From contig QCBL01000002.1 of NCBI GenBank assembly GCA_003281625.1, forward strand, positions 1 to 64,000: a DNA stretch of 64,000 nt. Reading direction: 5' to 3'. Made by a program: the position numbers and the translations under genes. A model generated the notes under the pieces. The model worked only from the letters and a program-made list of their open reading frames with translations. It was not told where the DNA came from and ran no database searches. This DNA comes from Prochlorococcus sp. AG-347-I04 (lineage in GTDB: Bacteria; Cyanobacteriota; Cyanobacteriia; PCC-6307; Cyanobiaceae). Positions 20,808 through 31,494 of this stretch are shown piece after piece. The first letter of the stretch is position 1. Every line of letters begins with the position of its first letter.

Positions 20808-21929
20808 ATGAATAATGAACCTCATGATTACTCAACGTTAGCCATGCAAGGATCAAACTTGAAGCACGGTGGAAATGTATATGCAATTGCGAAAAAATTA
20901 AATTTATTACCATCCGAAATCATTGATGCAAGTGCATCATTAGTACCCTTTGATCCCCCTCAAATACTAATAGATTCAATAAATGCGGAAATTAAGAATC
21001 TTGGCTTTAGATATTACCCAGAAAGAAACTTGAGTGATCTGAAAGAAATAATCGGCAAATTTCATGGGATAAATCCAGAGAATATATTGCCTGGGAATGG
21101 AGCTTCTGAATTAATAACTTGGGCAGGTTATGAAGCATCCAAATTCGGAATAAGTTGTATTCCTTCTCCATCATTTGTTGATTATGAAAGATCTTTAAAT
21201 TGTTGGGATAGCAATTTTATACATTGCGAATTACCAAAAAACTGGAGTGATATTTTTCCTCAATCATTTCCGCTTCATCCAAAAGGTGATGTTATTTGGA
21301 TAACAAATCCACATAACCCTACCGGCCAATTATGGGAAAAGAATTCATTGGAGGAAGTTGTGAAAAAATATAAATTAGTTATCTGTGATGAAGCTTTTTT
21401 ATCCATAACACCTAATGGAGACAAAGAATCTTTAATACCATTAACCAAAAGATTTGATAATTTATTAGTCTTGAGAAGTTTGACCAAAATCTTCAATATT
21501 CCTGGACTTAGATTAGGTTACGTTATTGGCTCATCGAAAAAACTTAAACAATGGGAAATAAATAGAGATCCTTGGCCTTTAAATTCATTTTCTATTAAAG
21601 CCGGGATTGATCTACTAAGTAATAAAAAATTCTATGAACAGTGGACAAAACAGATTCACAGCTGGATAAATATTGAAAAAAAGAGAGTATTTGAAAAATT
21701 ATTAAAAATAGAGAACCTTAAAATTCATAACTCTTCAACCAACTTCTTTTTAATAGAAAGTGAAACATCCTTGTCGCCAAATATAAAATACTTAGAAAAT
21801 AAGGGAATATTGCTTAGAGAATGCACTTCATTTAGATTTCTTGACGAAAAGTGGGCAAGAATAAGTCTACAGAATAGAAAAAATAACACTCTTTTATGTG
21901 AAGAAATTCAGAATTCCTTTAAAAAATAA
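20808..21929 (+). CDS. PLP-dependent aminotransferase, threonine-phosphate decarboxylase (CobD)/HisC-like
   Basis: HGGNVYAIAKKL, NPHNPTGQLW, RSLTKIFNIPGLRLGY. Confidence 0.8.
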   Translation: MNNEPHDYSTLAMQGSNLKHGGNVYAIAKKLNLLPSEIIDASASLVPFDPPQILIDSINAEIKNLGFRYYPERNLSDLKEIIGKFHGINPENILPGNGASELITWAGYEASKFGISCIPSPSFVDYERSLNCWDSNFIHCELPKNWSDIFPQSFPLHPKGDVIWITNPHNPTGQLWEKNSLEEVVKKYKLVICDEAFLSITPNGDKESLIPLTKRFDNLLVLRSLTKIFNIPGLRLGYVIGSSKKLKQWEINRDPWPLNSFSIKAGIDLLSNKKFYEQWTKQIHSWINIEKKRVFEKLLKIENLKIHNSSTNFFLIESETSLSPNIKYLENKGILLRECTSFRFLDEKWARISLQNRKNNTLLCEEIQNSFKK

Positions 21930-22999
21930 TCAATATACTTTTTAATCTCATTTTTAGATTTAATTTTATTATTATTTTCCATATTCTTCTTCATGAGATC
22001 TAATATTTCATAATGTTTTTTTCCCTTTTTTGATTTTATTTTAAAAATTCTTTCTAGAGTTTCTTCAAAAACTTCTTTAGACATATTATTCTGATTGATT
22101 AAAACTGAGCCTCCACTTGCAGCAAGAATCGTGGCATTTTTCTCCTGATGATTATTTTTAGAATATGGATATGGAATTAAAATTGAAGGTTTTTCAGCCT
22201 CCATTAATTCATTGATTGTTCCTGCACCAGATCTCGATATTACAAGATCACAGTTTTGAATTAAAGCTGCTATTTCATTAGTAAATTTCTTTTGAATATA
22301 ATTTTTGAAGTTTTTTACATGAAAAGATTCTAGATTAGATTCGCCAACAATATGAACTATCCGAAATTGTTTTTTTATTAAAAACTCTAGAGATTCATAA
22401 ATAATTTGATTTATAGCTTTTGCTCCTTGACTACCTCCCATAACAATCAAAAGAGGTCCATTTCCTTTTGGAACCCATTCTGGCAAAAAATTAAATTTAT
22501 AGAATTGCTCTCTTAAAGGTGTTCCAGTGAAAATAGTTTTACAATTTTTTAAATAAGAATTTGTTTCTTTAAATCCTAAAAGAACATAGTTACATAAAAA
22601 ACCAAAATATTTCGTGACCATTCCTGGAAATACATTTGATTCATGAATAATGACAGGTATCTTTAGAATTTTTGAAGCAACAATAGTAGGGGCAGATATA
22701 TAACCTCCAGTCGTAAAAACCAAGTTAATTTTTTTTTCTTTTAAGATCTTAATTATTTGGAAAGTTGACATTAAAATTTTTATATATTGATAAAACAAAA
22801 AAATATTTTTTCTTGGTGTCTTTAAATTCAAAGTCTTCAAATTATATTTTTGGGGAATCAAATTCGCATCAAGTCTTTGCTGAATACCCAACCAATGAAT
22901 ATTCCACTCATCTTCCACCTCTTTAGAAACTGCTAAAGCTGGAAAAATATGGCCTCCTGTTCCACTAGCTGCAACTAATAAATTATTTTTTTTAGACAT
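21908..22999 (-). CDS. murG: UDP-N-acetylglucosamine--N-acetylmuramyl-(pentapeptide) pyrophosphoryl-undecaprenol GlcNAc transferase
   Basis: AASGTGGHIFPALAVSKE, HESNVFPG, VMGGSQGAKAIN, ISRSGAGTINELMEAEKPSILIPYP. Confidence 0.95.
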   Translation of the reverse strand: MSKKNNLLVAASGTGGHIFPALAVSKEVEDEWNIHWLGIQQRLDANLIPQKYNLKTLNLKTPRKNIFLFYQYIKILMSTFQIIKILKEKKINLVFTTGGYISAPTIVASKILKIPVIIHESNVFPGMVTKYFGFLCNYVLLGFKETNSYLKNCKTIFTGTPLREQFYKFNFLPEWVPKGNGPLLIVMGGSQGAKAINQIIYESLEFLIKKQFRIVHIVGESNLESFHVKNFKNYIQKKFTNEIAALIQNCDLVISRSGAGTINELMEAEKPSILIPYPYSKNNHQEKNATILAASGGSVLINQNNMSKEVFEETLERIFKIKSKKGKKHYEILDLMKKNMENNNKIKSKNEIKKYIDYFLKEF

Positions 23000-23040
23000 A
23001 AAAACTTAAATTAGTAGAATGAAAATAATAAATAATAAAT

Positions 23041-23766
23041 ATGTTGAATTTAAACTTATTAAGAAATATAGGATTCCCTCTCTACTTATTTATTTATCTT
23101 ATTCTCCCCTATTCAGCAATAACGCAAACTTTAAAAGTTGATTTTATAAGAAATTTAGAAACCTCATTAAATAAGCGAGACTTAGAGTTTATTAAAAAAA
23201 ATTTTAGAAATGATGAAAACCAAAATATTCCAAAACAATTTTCAAAGATTATTAATGATTTCCCTAACAGCAAATGGAAGATCAAAAGAATAAAATCTAA
23301 TATTCCAGATGAAGATATTTTGCGAATAAAAGTTTCTGGAGGAAAAATAGTTAACGGAGAAACATATATACTCGAATCCAAATTTGATTATTTATTTTCA
23401 ATCGTAAATGGAAAAATAAGTGAAGGGATTATCAAAAATTTATTCACCACAATAAGAAACGATAATAAAAAAATAGATATTAGTTTTAAAATTCCTGATA
23501 GAGTTCTTACTGGTTCAAAATACGATATCGATATAATTCTAAATAAGCCTCTTGAAGAAGTGATTATTGCTGGAGTTATAAAACCTCATCAAGTTAATTC
23601 ATTGTTTGAACAAGAAATGTTATTGGAACCATTGGCGTCTGGAGGGATTTTTAAAATTACAAGAGCCCCTTCAAAACCAGGGACGCAAATTTGGTCAGGA
23701 ATCATAGCTCATCCCGAGGGAATGATTACTTTCACAAAGAGCATTGATATTGTTGATGAGATATAG
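23041..23766 (+). CDS. Conserved hypothetical with N-terminal hydrophobic/signal-like segment
   Basis: 241-aa ORF filling the murG-pgk gap; no family recognised. Confidence 0.7.
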   Translation: MLNLNLLRNIGFPLYLFIYLILPYSAITQTLKVDFIRNLETSLNKRDLEFIKKNFRNDENQNIPKQFSKIINDFPNSKWKIKRIKSNIPDEDILRIKVSGGKIVNGETYILESKFDYLFSIVNGKISEGIIKNLFTTIRNDNKKIDISFKIPDRVLTGSKYDIDIILNKPLEEVIIAGVIKPHQVNSLFEQEMLLEPLASGGIFKITRAPSKPGTQIWSGIIAHPEGMITFTKSIDIVDEI

Positions 23767-23767
23767 C

Positions 23768-24976
23768 CTAAGCGTCGTTTAACGCAGCCACACCTGGTAA
23801 AGTTTTACCTTCTAAAAGTTCCAAACTAGCCCCACCTCCGGTAGATATATGAGACATTTTCTCAGCTAATCCTGCTTTTTCAACTGCTGCAACTGAATCT
23901 CCACCACCAATTATTGTACAAACTTCAGAAAAAGCACTTAAGTCCGCAAGAGTCGTAGCTATTGCATTTGTACCATCTGCAAATTTATCAAATTCAAAAA
24001 CTCCCATTGGACCATTCCAAATAATTGTCTTACATTCTGCAAGAGCATTCTGAAAAACTTTAATGGAATCTGGACCAATATCTAGACCCATCCAATTACC
24101 ACTAATTGCATCAATTTGAGATATTTTACTATTGGCGTCAGGAGAAAATTCATCAGCCAAAACAACATCAGTGGGTAATAATAACTCTACTCCTTTTGCT
24201 TTTGCTTTTGCTTCTAAATCTTTAGCAAGATCGAGTTTATCTTCTTCTACAAGGCTTTTCCCGACATCTAAACCTCTAGCTTTATAAAAAGTGAAAATCA
24301 TACCTCCACCAATCATGATTTTGTCACACTTATCTAGTAAAGAATCAAGTACTCCTATTTTGCTACTAACCTTTGACCCTCCAACTATTGCTGCCAATGG
24401 ACGATTCGGGGAATCTACTGCTCCTTGTAGGTATTTCAATTCTTTTTCTAAAAGGAATCCAGCTACTGAGGGACTTAAATAATTTGTAACACCCTGAGTT
24501 GAAGCATGGGCTCTATGAGCAGCACCGAAAGCATCATTTACATACATATCTGCATGTGATGCTAATTTTTCAGCAAACTCCAGGTCGTTCTTTTCCTCTT
24601 CACCAAAAAAACGAACATTCTCAAGTAAAAGAACATCTCCATTAGATAAACTATTTGATTGTGCAACTGCTTCATCACCAATACAACTGTTAGTAAGAGC
24701 AACATTTTGCCCCAACAATTCACTTAATCTTGCTGCTACTGGAGTTAATCTCATTTTTTTATTTACCTGACCCTTCGGTCTACCAAAATGAGCAGCTAAA
24801 ATGACTTTTGCAGAATGATTAATAAGATATTCAATAGTTGGGATTGCTGCACGAATACGCGTATCGTCGGTTATCTGACTGTCTTCATTTAATGGAACAT
24901 TAAAATCTACTCTTACAAGAACTTTTTTTCCTTCTAAATGTGTCTTATCAAGACTGGAAAGAGATAATTTTGACAT
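23768..24976 (-). CDS. pgk: Phosphoglycerate kinase
   Basis: [46 protein letters not shown]. Confidence 0.98.
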   Translation of the reverse strand: MSKLSLSSLDKTHLEGKKVLVRVDFNVPLNEDSQITDDTRIRAAIPTIEYLINHSAKVILAAHFGRPKGQVNKKMRLTPVAARLSELLGQNVALTNSCIGDEAVAQSNSLSNGDVLLLENVRFFGEEEKNDLEFAEKLASHADMYVNDAFGAAHRAHASTQGVTNYLSPSVAGFLLEKELKYLQGAVDSPNRPLAAIVGGSKVSSKIGVLDSLLDKCDKIMIGGGMIFTFYKARGLDVGKSLVEEDKLDLAKDLEAKAKAKGVELLLPTDVVLADEFSPDANSKISQIDAISGNWMGLDIGPDSIKVFQNALAECKTIIWNGPMGVFEFDKFADGTNAIATTLADLSAFSEVCTIIGGGDSVAAVEKAGLAEKMSHISTGGGASLELLEGKTLPGVAALNDA

Positions 24977-25188
24977 TAAACAAGCTATATTTATAATCTC
25001 AAGACCCTAACGTTAATTTGGGCTTATTGGGTTAAAAAGTAGTTACTGTTACCTATGCCTTAATAAATTTTAAGAATTAACGATTATAAAAATTTTTAGT
25101 TATTAAATTTATACTAAAATTTAGATGTAAATACTTTTGAAACTTATAAAAACTAAAAGGAATACAAAATTTTATTTGATTTATTGAA

Positions 25189-26061
25189 GTGGACATACCC
25201 AAAATCCAATGGTACCCAGGCCATATCGCAAAAGCAGAAAAGAAATTATCTGAAGTTATCAATAAAGTAGATTTAGTTATAGAAGTGAGAGATGCACGAA
25301 TTCCTTTGTCAACAGGACATCCACACTTAAATAAATGGATAAATAATAAAAAACATATTCTTGTTATTAATAGATCAGATATGATCTCCCCGAATACAAT
25401 CAATAGTTGGAATAAATGGTTTAATTCTAAAGATCAATATCCTCTTTGGTGTGATGCTAAAAGAGGAATAGGGATTAAAGAAATTTGTAAGTCAGCCAAA
25501 GATTCTAGGTCGTCAATCGACGATAGAAGACTCTCTAGAGGAATGCGAATTAGGCCAATTAGAGCCCTTACACTTGGTTTTCCAAACGTAGGAAAGTCGG
25601 CATTAATTAATAGAATCGCAAAAAAAAGAGTTGTAGATAGCGCTAGGAAAGCAGGCGTGACTCGTAATTTAAGATGGATAAAATTAGAAAGTGGTATAGA
25701 TCTGCTAGATGCTCCTGGTGTTATACCTCCAAATTTAGAAGATCAAAAATCAGCACTTAATCTTGCACTGTGTGACGATATTGGAGAAGCTGCTTATGAA
25801 ATAGAGAGTGTCGCAATTGGATTTATCAAAATTATATCCTCTCTCAACAAAGATAAGAATGCGAATATCTCAGTTAAACAAATATCTAATAGATATGGAG
25901 TTGATATTACTAAAGGCTTTAAGAGTCCTTCTGCTTGGATCGACGAAGCAGCTTCAAAACATACCTCTGGCGATAAAAGGAGAATGTCTCATAAGTTATT
26001 GGAAGATTATAGAAATCAAATGCTGGGTAAAATTGCTTTAGAAGTCCCACTATGGAATTAA
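25189..26061 (+). CDS. rbgA: Circularly permuted GTPase YlqF/RbgA (ribosome biogenesis)
   Basis: IQWYPGHIAKAEKKL, NRSD preceding GFPNVGKSALINR, DAPGVI; GTG start. Confidence 0.93.
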   Translation: MDIPKIQWYPGHIAKAEKKLSEVINKVDLVIEVRDARIPLSTGHPHLNKWINNKKHILVINRSDMISPNTINSWNKWFNSKDQYPLWCDAKRGIGIKEICKSAKDSRSSIDDRRLSRGMRIRPIRALTLGFPNVGKSALINRIAKKRVVDSARKAGVTRNLRWIKLESGIDLLDAPGVIPPNLEDQKSALNLALCDDIGEAAYEIESVAIGFIKIISSLNKDKNANISVKQISNRYGVDITKGFKSPSAWIDEAASKHTSGDKRRMSHKLLEDYRNQMLGKIALEVPLWN

Positions 26062-27011
26062 ATAATCAAAATTCTTTCGGCATTGGAGAAGGTGAGCTTA
26101 TAGAAATTATTTATGAGCTACCTCTTCCTATGAGGCTAGACAGATGGTTAGTAAGTAAAAGGCCAGAACAAAGTAGAGCAAGAATTCAACATTTTATAAA
26201 TTCAGGTTTAGTACTTGTAAACTATAAGACTGCGAAAGCAAAGACCCCATTAAAAAATGGCGACAATATTCAAATATGGATGCCTCCTCCAGAACCTCTT
26301 ATTTATTTGAAACCTGAAAAAATGGATTTAAATATCCTTTTTGAAGACGAGCACATCATAGTAATTAATAAACAATCAGGACTAATTGTGCATCCAGCCC
26401 CTGGACACAAATCTGGAACTTTAGTGAATGGATTACTTTTTCACTGTAAAGATCTACCTGGAATTAATGGGAAACTTAGACCTGGGATTGTTCACAGATT
26501 AGATAAAGATACCTCCGGATGTATGGTTGTTGCAAAAAGCCAAGAGGCATTAGTAAATCTCCAGAAACAAATTAAAGAAAAAATTGCATCACGCGAATAT
26601 ATTGCAGTAATTCATGGAGCACCGAATTCTGAAGAAGGCCAAATAGTGGGAAACATTGGCAGAGATAAATTAAATAGATTGAAATATAAAGTAGTTGAAG
26701 AAACTTCAGGAAGGTATGCCTGTACCTATTGGAAATTAGAAGAAAGATTTGGCAATTACTCATTAATGAGTTTCAAACTAGATACAGGGCGAACGCATCA
26801 AATAAGAGTACATTGCGCTCACATTAATCATCCAATTGTGGGTGATCCGTTATATGGAAGATGTAAAAAACTACCATGTAAATTAGATGGCCAAGCTTTA
26901 CACGCCATTAAGCTTGGACTTATACATCCAATAAATGGTAAAGAAATGATATTTGAATCAAAATTACCATTAGATTTTCAAAAATTACTAAGTGTTCTTA
27001 AAATTAAATAA
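26052..27011 (+). CDS. rluD: RluD-family 23S rRNA pseudouridine synthase
   Basis: S4 domain; GIVHRLDKDTSGCMVVAKS; GRTHQIRVH. Confidence 0.92.
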   Translation: MELNNQNSFGIGEGELIEIIYELPLPMRLDRWLVSKRPEQSRARIQHFINSGLVLVNYKTAKAKTPLKNGDNIQIWMPPPEPLIYLKPEKMDLNILFEDEHIIVINKQSGLIVHPAPGHKSGTLVNGLLFHCKDLPGINGKLRPGIVHRLDKDTSGCMVVAKSQEALVNLQKQIKEKIASREYIAVIHGAPNSEEGQIVGNIGRDKLNRLKYKVVEETSGRYACTYWKLEERFGNYSLMSFKLDTGRTHQIRVHCAHINHPIVGDPLYGRCKKLPCKLDGQALHAIKLGLIHPINGKEMIFESKLPLDFQKLLSVLKIK

Positions 27012-28602
27012 GATTCAAAGAGGAATTTATAAGCGATTTTGTATACGTGTTTTGAGTTTTAGTGAATATTGTGGAACTTTCTCCTTCATCAACTATCTTT
27101 CCGTGATTCATAACTAGCAACCTATCACAAAATCTTTTAGCAATGCCCAAATCATGAGTAATAAAGATAATCGTTAAATTCATTTTTTCTTGCAAGACTC
27201 TAAGTAATTCAAGAATCTCTATTTTTACTGAAGCATCCAACATATTAACGCTCTCATCACAAATCAAAATTTTTGGTTTCAACAATAGCGCTCTGGCTAA
27301 TGAAATTCTTTGCAATTGACCACCAGATAATTGGCTAGGATAAGAATTAAAAAAATCATTATTTAATGGAAGATTCAAATTTCTAAACATTAATTTTATT
27401 TCTTTTTCGATTTTTCTTTTATCTGAAATTTTTTGAATAAAAAATATATCTTCCAAAATACTTTTAATTTTCATTTTCGGGTTCAAACTTGAAAAAGGAT
27501 CTTGAAAAATAATTTGTACTTTATTGTTCTTTTTAAAAGATTTATTTTTTTTCGATGCATGATTTTTATCATAAATTTTGATTTCACCACCTCTTACTTT
27601 AAGAAGTCCAATTAAAGCCCTACATAATGTACTTTTACCACTCCCTGAAGAACCAACTATTCCAAGAGTCTCATTCTCATATAACTTGAAACTAACTTCA
27701 TTTAAAGCCTTATTCCATTTATTAATGAAAATTGAAGAATTTAATTTATACCAATGTCTAAGGTTATTTACCTCTAGAACGACCTGATCTCGAGCATTAT
27801 TTTTAGTATTTGGTTCTAATACTATTTTTGAGGCATTTACTAACTTTTTCCCGATATCTGATTTTGGTGATTGAAAAATATCTAATATATTCCCTTTTTC
27901 AACGATCAATCCCTTTTCAATTATTGCAACTTTTTTACACCACTTTGCTGCAAGATTAATATCATGACTAATTAAAATTAAAGTTGTATCAAATTCATTA
28001 CATAGATGAATTATTTCTTGCATAATTTCAAAACTTGTTTTGGTATCTAAGCTTGTTGTAGGTTCATCAGCTATTAATAATTTAGGTTTCAAAGCAAGTG
28101 CCATTGCTATAGAAACTCTCTGTCTCATTCCGCCGCTAAATTGATGTGGGAAAGAATCAAGTCTACTTTCTTCAATTCCGACTTTTTGAAAAACTTCTCT
28201 TACTATTTTTTTAATAGCTAAAGATGATTTAGTTTGATCATGTGTTTTAAATAATTCATATAAATGATCCCCAACTCTCATTAGCGGATTAAGTTTTTTT
28301 ATAGAATCTTGAAAAATAAATCCAAAATTCTTTCTTCTAAATAATTGTGCATCTTTGTTGTTTATTTTCCTAGGATCTACATTAGAAATCGATAGATACC
28401 CTTTAGAAGTGGCCTTTGAAGGCAATATATTTACTAATGTTTTTGCAAAAGTGGTCTTTCCACATCCAGAAGGTCCTATTATGGCCAAATGATCTCCACT
28501 ATCTATTTCCAAATTAAAATTTTTGATAATAGGTTGCTTTTTTAGACCATATTTAACAGTAAGATTTTTAACTACAATAATTTTTTCTTTATTTTTTTCC
28601 AT
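27004..28602 (-). CDS. Fused two-domain ABC transporter ATPase, dipeptide/oligopeptide family
   Basis: Two ABC modules: GPSGCGKTT...FSGGMRQRVSIA and GSSGSGKST...LSGGQLQRISLA. Confidence 0.92.
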   Translation of the reverse strand: MEKNKEKIIVVKNLTVKYGLKKQPIIKNFNLEIDSGDHLAIIGPSGCGKTTFAKTLVNILPSKATSKGYLSISNVDPRKINNKDAQLFRRKNFGFIFQDSIKKLNPLMRVGDHLYELFKTHDQTKSSLAIKKIVREVFQKVGIEESRLDSFPHQFSGGMRQRVSIAMALALKPKLLIADEPTTSLDTKTSFEIMQEIIHLCNEFDTTLILISHDINLAAKWCKKVAIIEKGLIVEKGNILDIFQSPKSDIGKKLVNASKIVLEPNTKNNARDQVVLEVNNLRHWYKLNSSIFINKWNKALNEVSFKLYENETLGIVGSSGSGKSTLCRALIGLLKVRGGEIKIYDKNHASKKNKSFKKNNKVQIIFQDPFSSLNPKMKIKSILEDIFFIQKISDKRKIEKEIKLMFRNLNLPLNNDFFNSYPSQLSGGQLQRISLARALLLKPKILICDESVNMLDASVKIEILELLRVLQEKMNLTIIFITHDLGIAKRFCDRLLVMNHGKIVDEGESSTIFTKTQNTYTKSLINSSLNLI

Positions 28603-28656
28603 GATTTATAGCAAATTTTTCTAGACATAAATAAAATACATCTAAAGCAATATAAA

Positions 28657-30966
28657 ATGTCCGAGGCAGCTGCAAATTCAAAAGAAAAAAACGAAATTGA
28701 AGTTTCCAAAACTATTTTGCCTGAAAATAAAAAATATGAAAGTGAATCTTTGAATTATCAAATAAACATTCCCGATTGGCTTATTAAAGATATTCATAAT
28801 TTTGAAAAATCAAATAAAGAAAATGATGAGAATCAAAACCTTATAGTAAAGGCTTTTAAACTTGCTTATAAAGCTCATGATGGACAATTCCGTGCGAGCG
28901 GCGAGCCATACATTATCCACCCGGTTGCTGTTGCAAATCTCCTTAAAGAAATAGGTGCTAGTTCATCTGTTATTGCTGCAGGCCTTTTACATGATGTAGT
29001 TGAAGATACTGGCATTGATTTATCTGAAATAGAAACAAATTTTGGATTAGAAGTAAAAATACTCGTAGAGGGTGTAACAAAATTAGGCGGCATTCACTTT
29101 AACAACAGGACTGAAGCACAAGCTGAAAATCTTAGGAAAATGTTTTTGGCTATGGCCAGCGATATCAGAGTTGTCTTAGTTAAACTTGCAGATCGACTTC
29201 ATAACATGAGAACAATTGAATGGCTAAATGATGAGAAAAAACTAAGAATAGCGAGAGAAACAAGAGAGATTTATGCACCATTAGCTAATCGACTAGGAAT
29301 AAACAGATTTAAATGGGAATTAGAAGATTTAGCTTTTAAATTCCTAGAGCCTAAAGAATATCTAGATCTTAAAGAACAAATCGCCGTTAAAAGAAGTGAT
29401 AGAGAAAAAAGATTAAAAGTAACTTTGAACCTTATGAAGGAAAACTTGATTTCAGCGGGTTTGAAAAATTTTGAAATAACAGGAAGGCCAAAACATCTTT
29501 ATGGCATCTGGAGCAAAATGGAAAGACAACAAAAGCATTTTCACGAGATTTATGATGTTGCTGCCCTAAGAATTATCGTGGACAATTCAGATAGTTGTTA
29601 TAGAGCTTTAGCAGTTGTTCATGATACTTTCAAACCAATTCCAGGTAGATTTAAAGACTATATAGGATTACCAAAACCCAATGGATATCAGTCCTTACAC
29701 ACTTCTGTGATTGGAAGACATCGACCTATTGAAGTTCAAATTAGAACTACTTCGATGCATCAAATTGCTGAATATGGTATTGCCGCTCATTGGCAATATA
29801 AAGAGGGTGGTTCTCCTGCTAAAAGTAATGCCGAGAGATTTAATTGGCTAAGACAATTAGTAGAATGGCAACAAGAAGGTAATGAAAGGGATCATAATGA
29901 TTATTTAGCTTCAATTAAAGAAGATTTATTTGATGAAGAAGTATTTGTAATCACTCCAAAAGGAGATGTTGTTGGTTTAAGGAAAGGATCTACCGCGATA
30001 GATTTCGCCTACAGAATCCATTCTGAAGTTGGAAATCACTGTAATGGAATAAGAATTAATGAAAAGCTTTCTCCATTATCTACAGCACTTCAAAATGGTG
30101 ACTTCATAGAAATTTTGACAAGTAATAATGCTACTCCAAGCTTGGATTGGCTGAACTTTGTAGTTACGCCAACTGCTAAAAATAGAATTCGCCAATGGTA
30201 TAAGAAAAGCCATCGTGATGAAACGATTAAAAGAGGTAGAGATTTACTTGAAAAAGAAGTAGGTAGAAACGGTTTTGAAGCATTACTTTCTAGTGAAGCC
30301 ATGAAAAAAGTTGCAAATCGATGCAATTTAAAAACTACTGAAGACCTTCTTGCATCTCTTGGTTTTGGTGGTTTAACTTTGCATCAAGTATTAAACAGAC
30401 TAAGAGAAGAAATAAAATTGCAGACAGAAGATGTAAAAAATGATTCTGACTCTGAAATAGCAAAATCTCTTAAAAGTAATAATAATTTATCCACTAATCA
30501 ATCTAATACAGCAGCTAAATCACCAATTTCCGGGATAGAAGGTCTTGATTACAGAATAGGTAAATGCTGTTCCCCACTCCCAGGCGAGGATATTATCGGA
30601 ACTGTATCGCTCGGCAACCATGGGATAACTATACATAGGGAAGATTGTGAAAATGTAATACCAATTCCAATAGAGAGAAGATTACCTGTCGGTTGGAATC
30701 AAGATAATAAAACTGGAGATAATAAGTTTCCAATTCAGCTACGAATAGAAGTAATTGATCGAGTTGGAGTTCTTAAAGATATTCTTATGCGGTTATCTGA
30801 TAAAGGTATAAACGTTAGTGATGCCAATGTTAAAACTGCTTATGGTAAACCAGCCATTATAAATCTTTGTGTAGGTCTTGAAAGTTATAATCAACTTCAC
30901 AAAACAATTGAACAAATTAAATCAATGGCAGATGTTTTAGATATTGCCAGAGTTGGACAAAGTTAA
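28657..30966 (+). CDS. RelA/SpoT family (p)ppGpp synthetase/hydrolase
   Basis: HD domain (LLHDVVEDTGI), synthetase (GRPKHLYGIWSKM, PKPNGYQSLHTSV), TGS and ACT domains. Confidence 0.96.
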   Translation: MSEAAANSKEKNEIEVSKTILPENKKYESESLNYQINIPDWLIKDIHNFEKSNKENDENQNLIVKAFKLAYKAHDGQFRASGEPYIIHPVAVANLLKEIGASSSVIAAGLLHDVVEDTGIDLSEIETNFGLEVKILVEGVTKLGGIHFNNRTEAQAENLRKMFLAMASDIRVVLVKLADRLHNMRTIEWLNDEKKLRIARETREIYAPLANRLGINRFKWELEDLAFKFLEPKEYLDLKEQIAVKRSDREKRLKVTLNLMKENLISAGLKNFEITGRPKHLYGIWSKMERQQKHFHEIYDVAALRIIVDNSDSCYRALAVVHDTFKPIPGRFKDYIGLPKPNGYQSLHTSVIGRHRPIEVQIRTTSMHQIAEYGIAAHWQYKEGGSPAKSNAERFNWLRQLVEWQQEGNERDHNDYLASIKEDLFDEEVFVITPKGDVVGLRKGSTAIDFAYRIHSEVGNHCNGIRINEKLSPLSTALQNGDFIEILTSNNATPSLDWLNFVVTPTAKNRIRQWYKKSHRDETIKRGRDLLEKEVGRNGFEALLSSEAMKKVANRCNLKTTEDLLASLGFGGLTLHQVLNRLREEIKLQTEDVKNDSDSEIAKSLKSNNNLSTNQSNTAAKSPISGIEGLDYRIGKCCSPLPGEDIIGTVSLGNHGITIHREDCENVIPIPIERRLPVGWNQDNKTGDNKFPIQLRIEVIDRVGVLKDILMRLSDKGINVSDANVKTAYGKPAIINLCVGLESYNQLHKTIEQIKSMADVLDIARVGQS

Positions 30967-30984
30967 TTTTAAAATCAGATCAAT

Positions 30985-31428
30985 CTATCTTTTACTTTTT
31001 ATCTTGTAGATAAAGAAAACAATACTGCCGCAAATCAAAGCCAATAAAATGCCTACACAAGATGAACCTAAGAGTAACTTTAAGGAAAAAATTCTACCTT
31101 GTTTCCATAAGTCATCAATAACTAAACTTTTTTCAAGTATTTTATTAGAAGGATTATTTAAAAAAATCGAACCAACTTTATAGTTAAAATAATAAAGTGG
31201 AATATATGTAAAAGGGTTACTGATCCAGGTACCAATTGCAGCTAGAACGATATTTCCCTTAGCTATTTTCGCAAAAAATACTCCCATTAAAGTCTGAAAC
31301 CCAAAAAATGGAAAGCAACCACTAAATACCCCTATAGCTAAACCTTTAGCATTAAAGAAAGGACTTCCATTCTGACTCCTAAATAATGATAGAATTCTCT
31401 TATAGGTAATATCTCTTTTAAATCTCAT
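30985..31428 (-). CDS. DUF2062 domain membrane protein
   Basis: FFNAKGLAIGVFSGCFPFFGFQTLMGV...GTWISNPFTYIPLYYFNYKVG. Confidence 0.82.
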   Translation of the reverse strand: MRFKRDITYKRILSLFRSQNGSPFFNAKGLAIGVFSGCFPFFGFQTLMGVFFAKIAKGNIVLAAIGTWISNPFTYIPLYYFNYKVGSIFLNNPSNKILEKSLVIDDLWKQGRIFSLKLLLGSSCVGILLALICGSIVFFIYKIKSKR

Positions 31429-31494
31429 TCAGAAAGAAAATTTCAAAATTAAATTCTTGATAATCTTACTTAATTATCCATAACAAAGCGAGAG

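Noticed and set aside
24180-24220. Repeated TTTTGC units in pgk
   Set aside because: Encodes an AKAKAK run in a phosphoglycerate kinase loop ([11 protein letters not shown]); ordinary coding low complexity.
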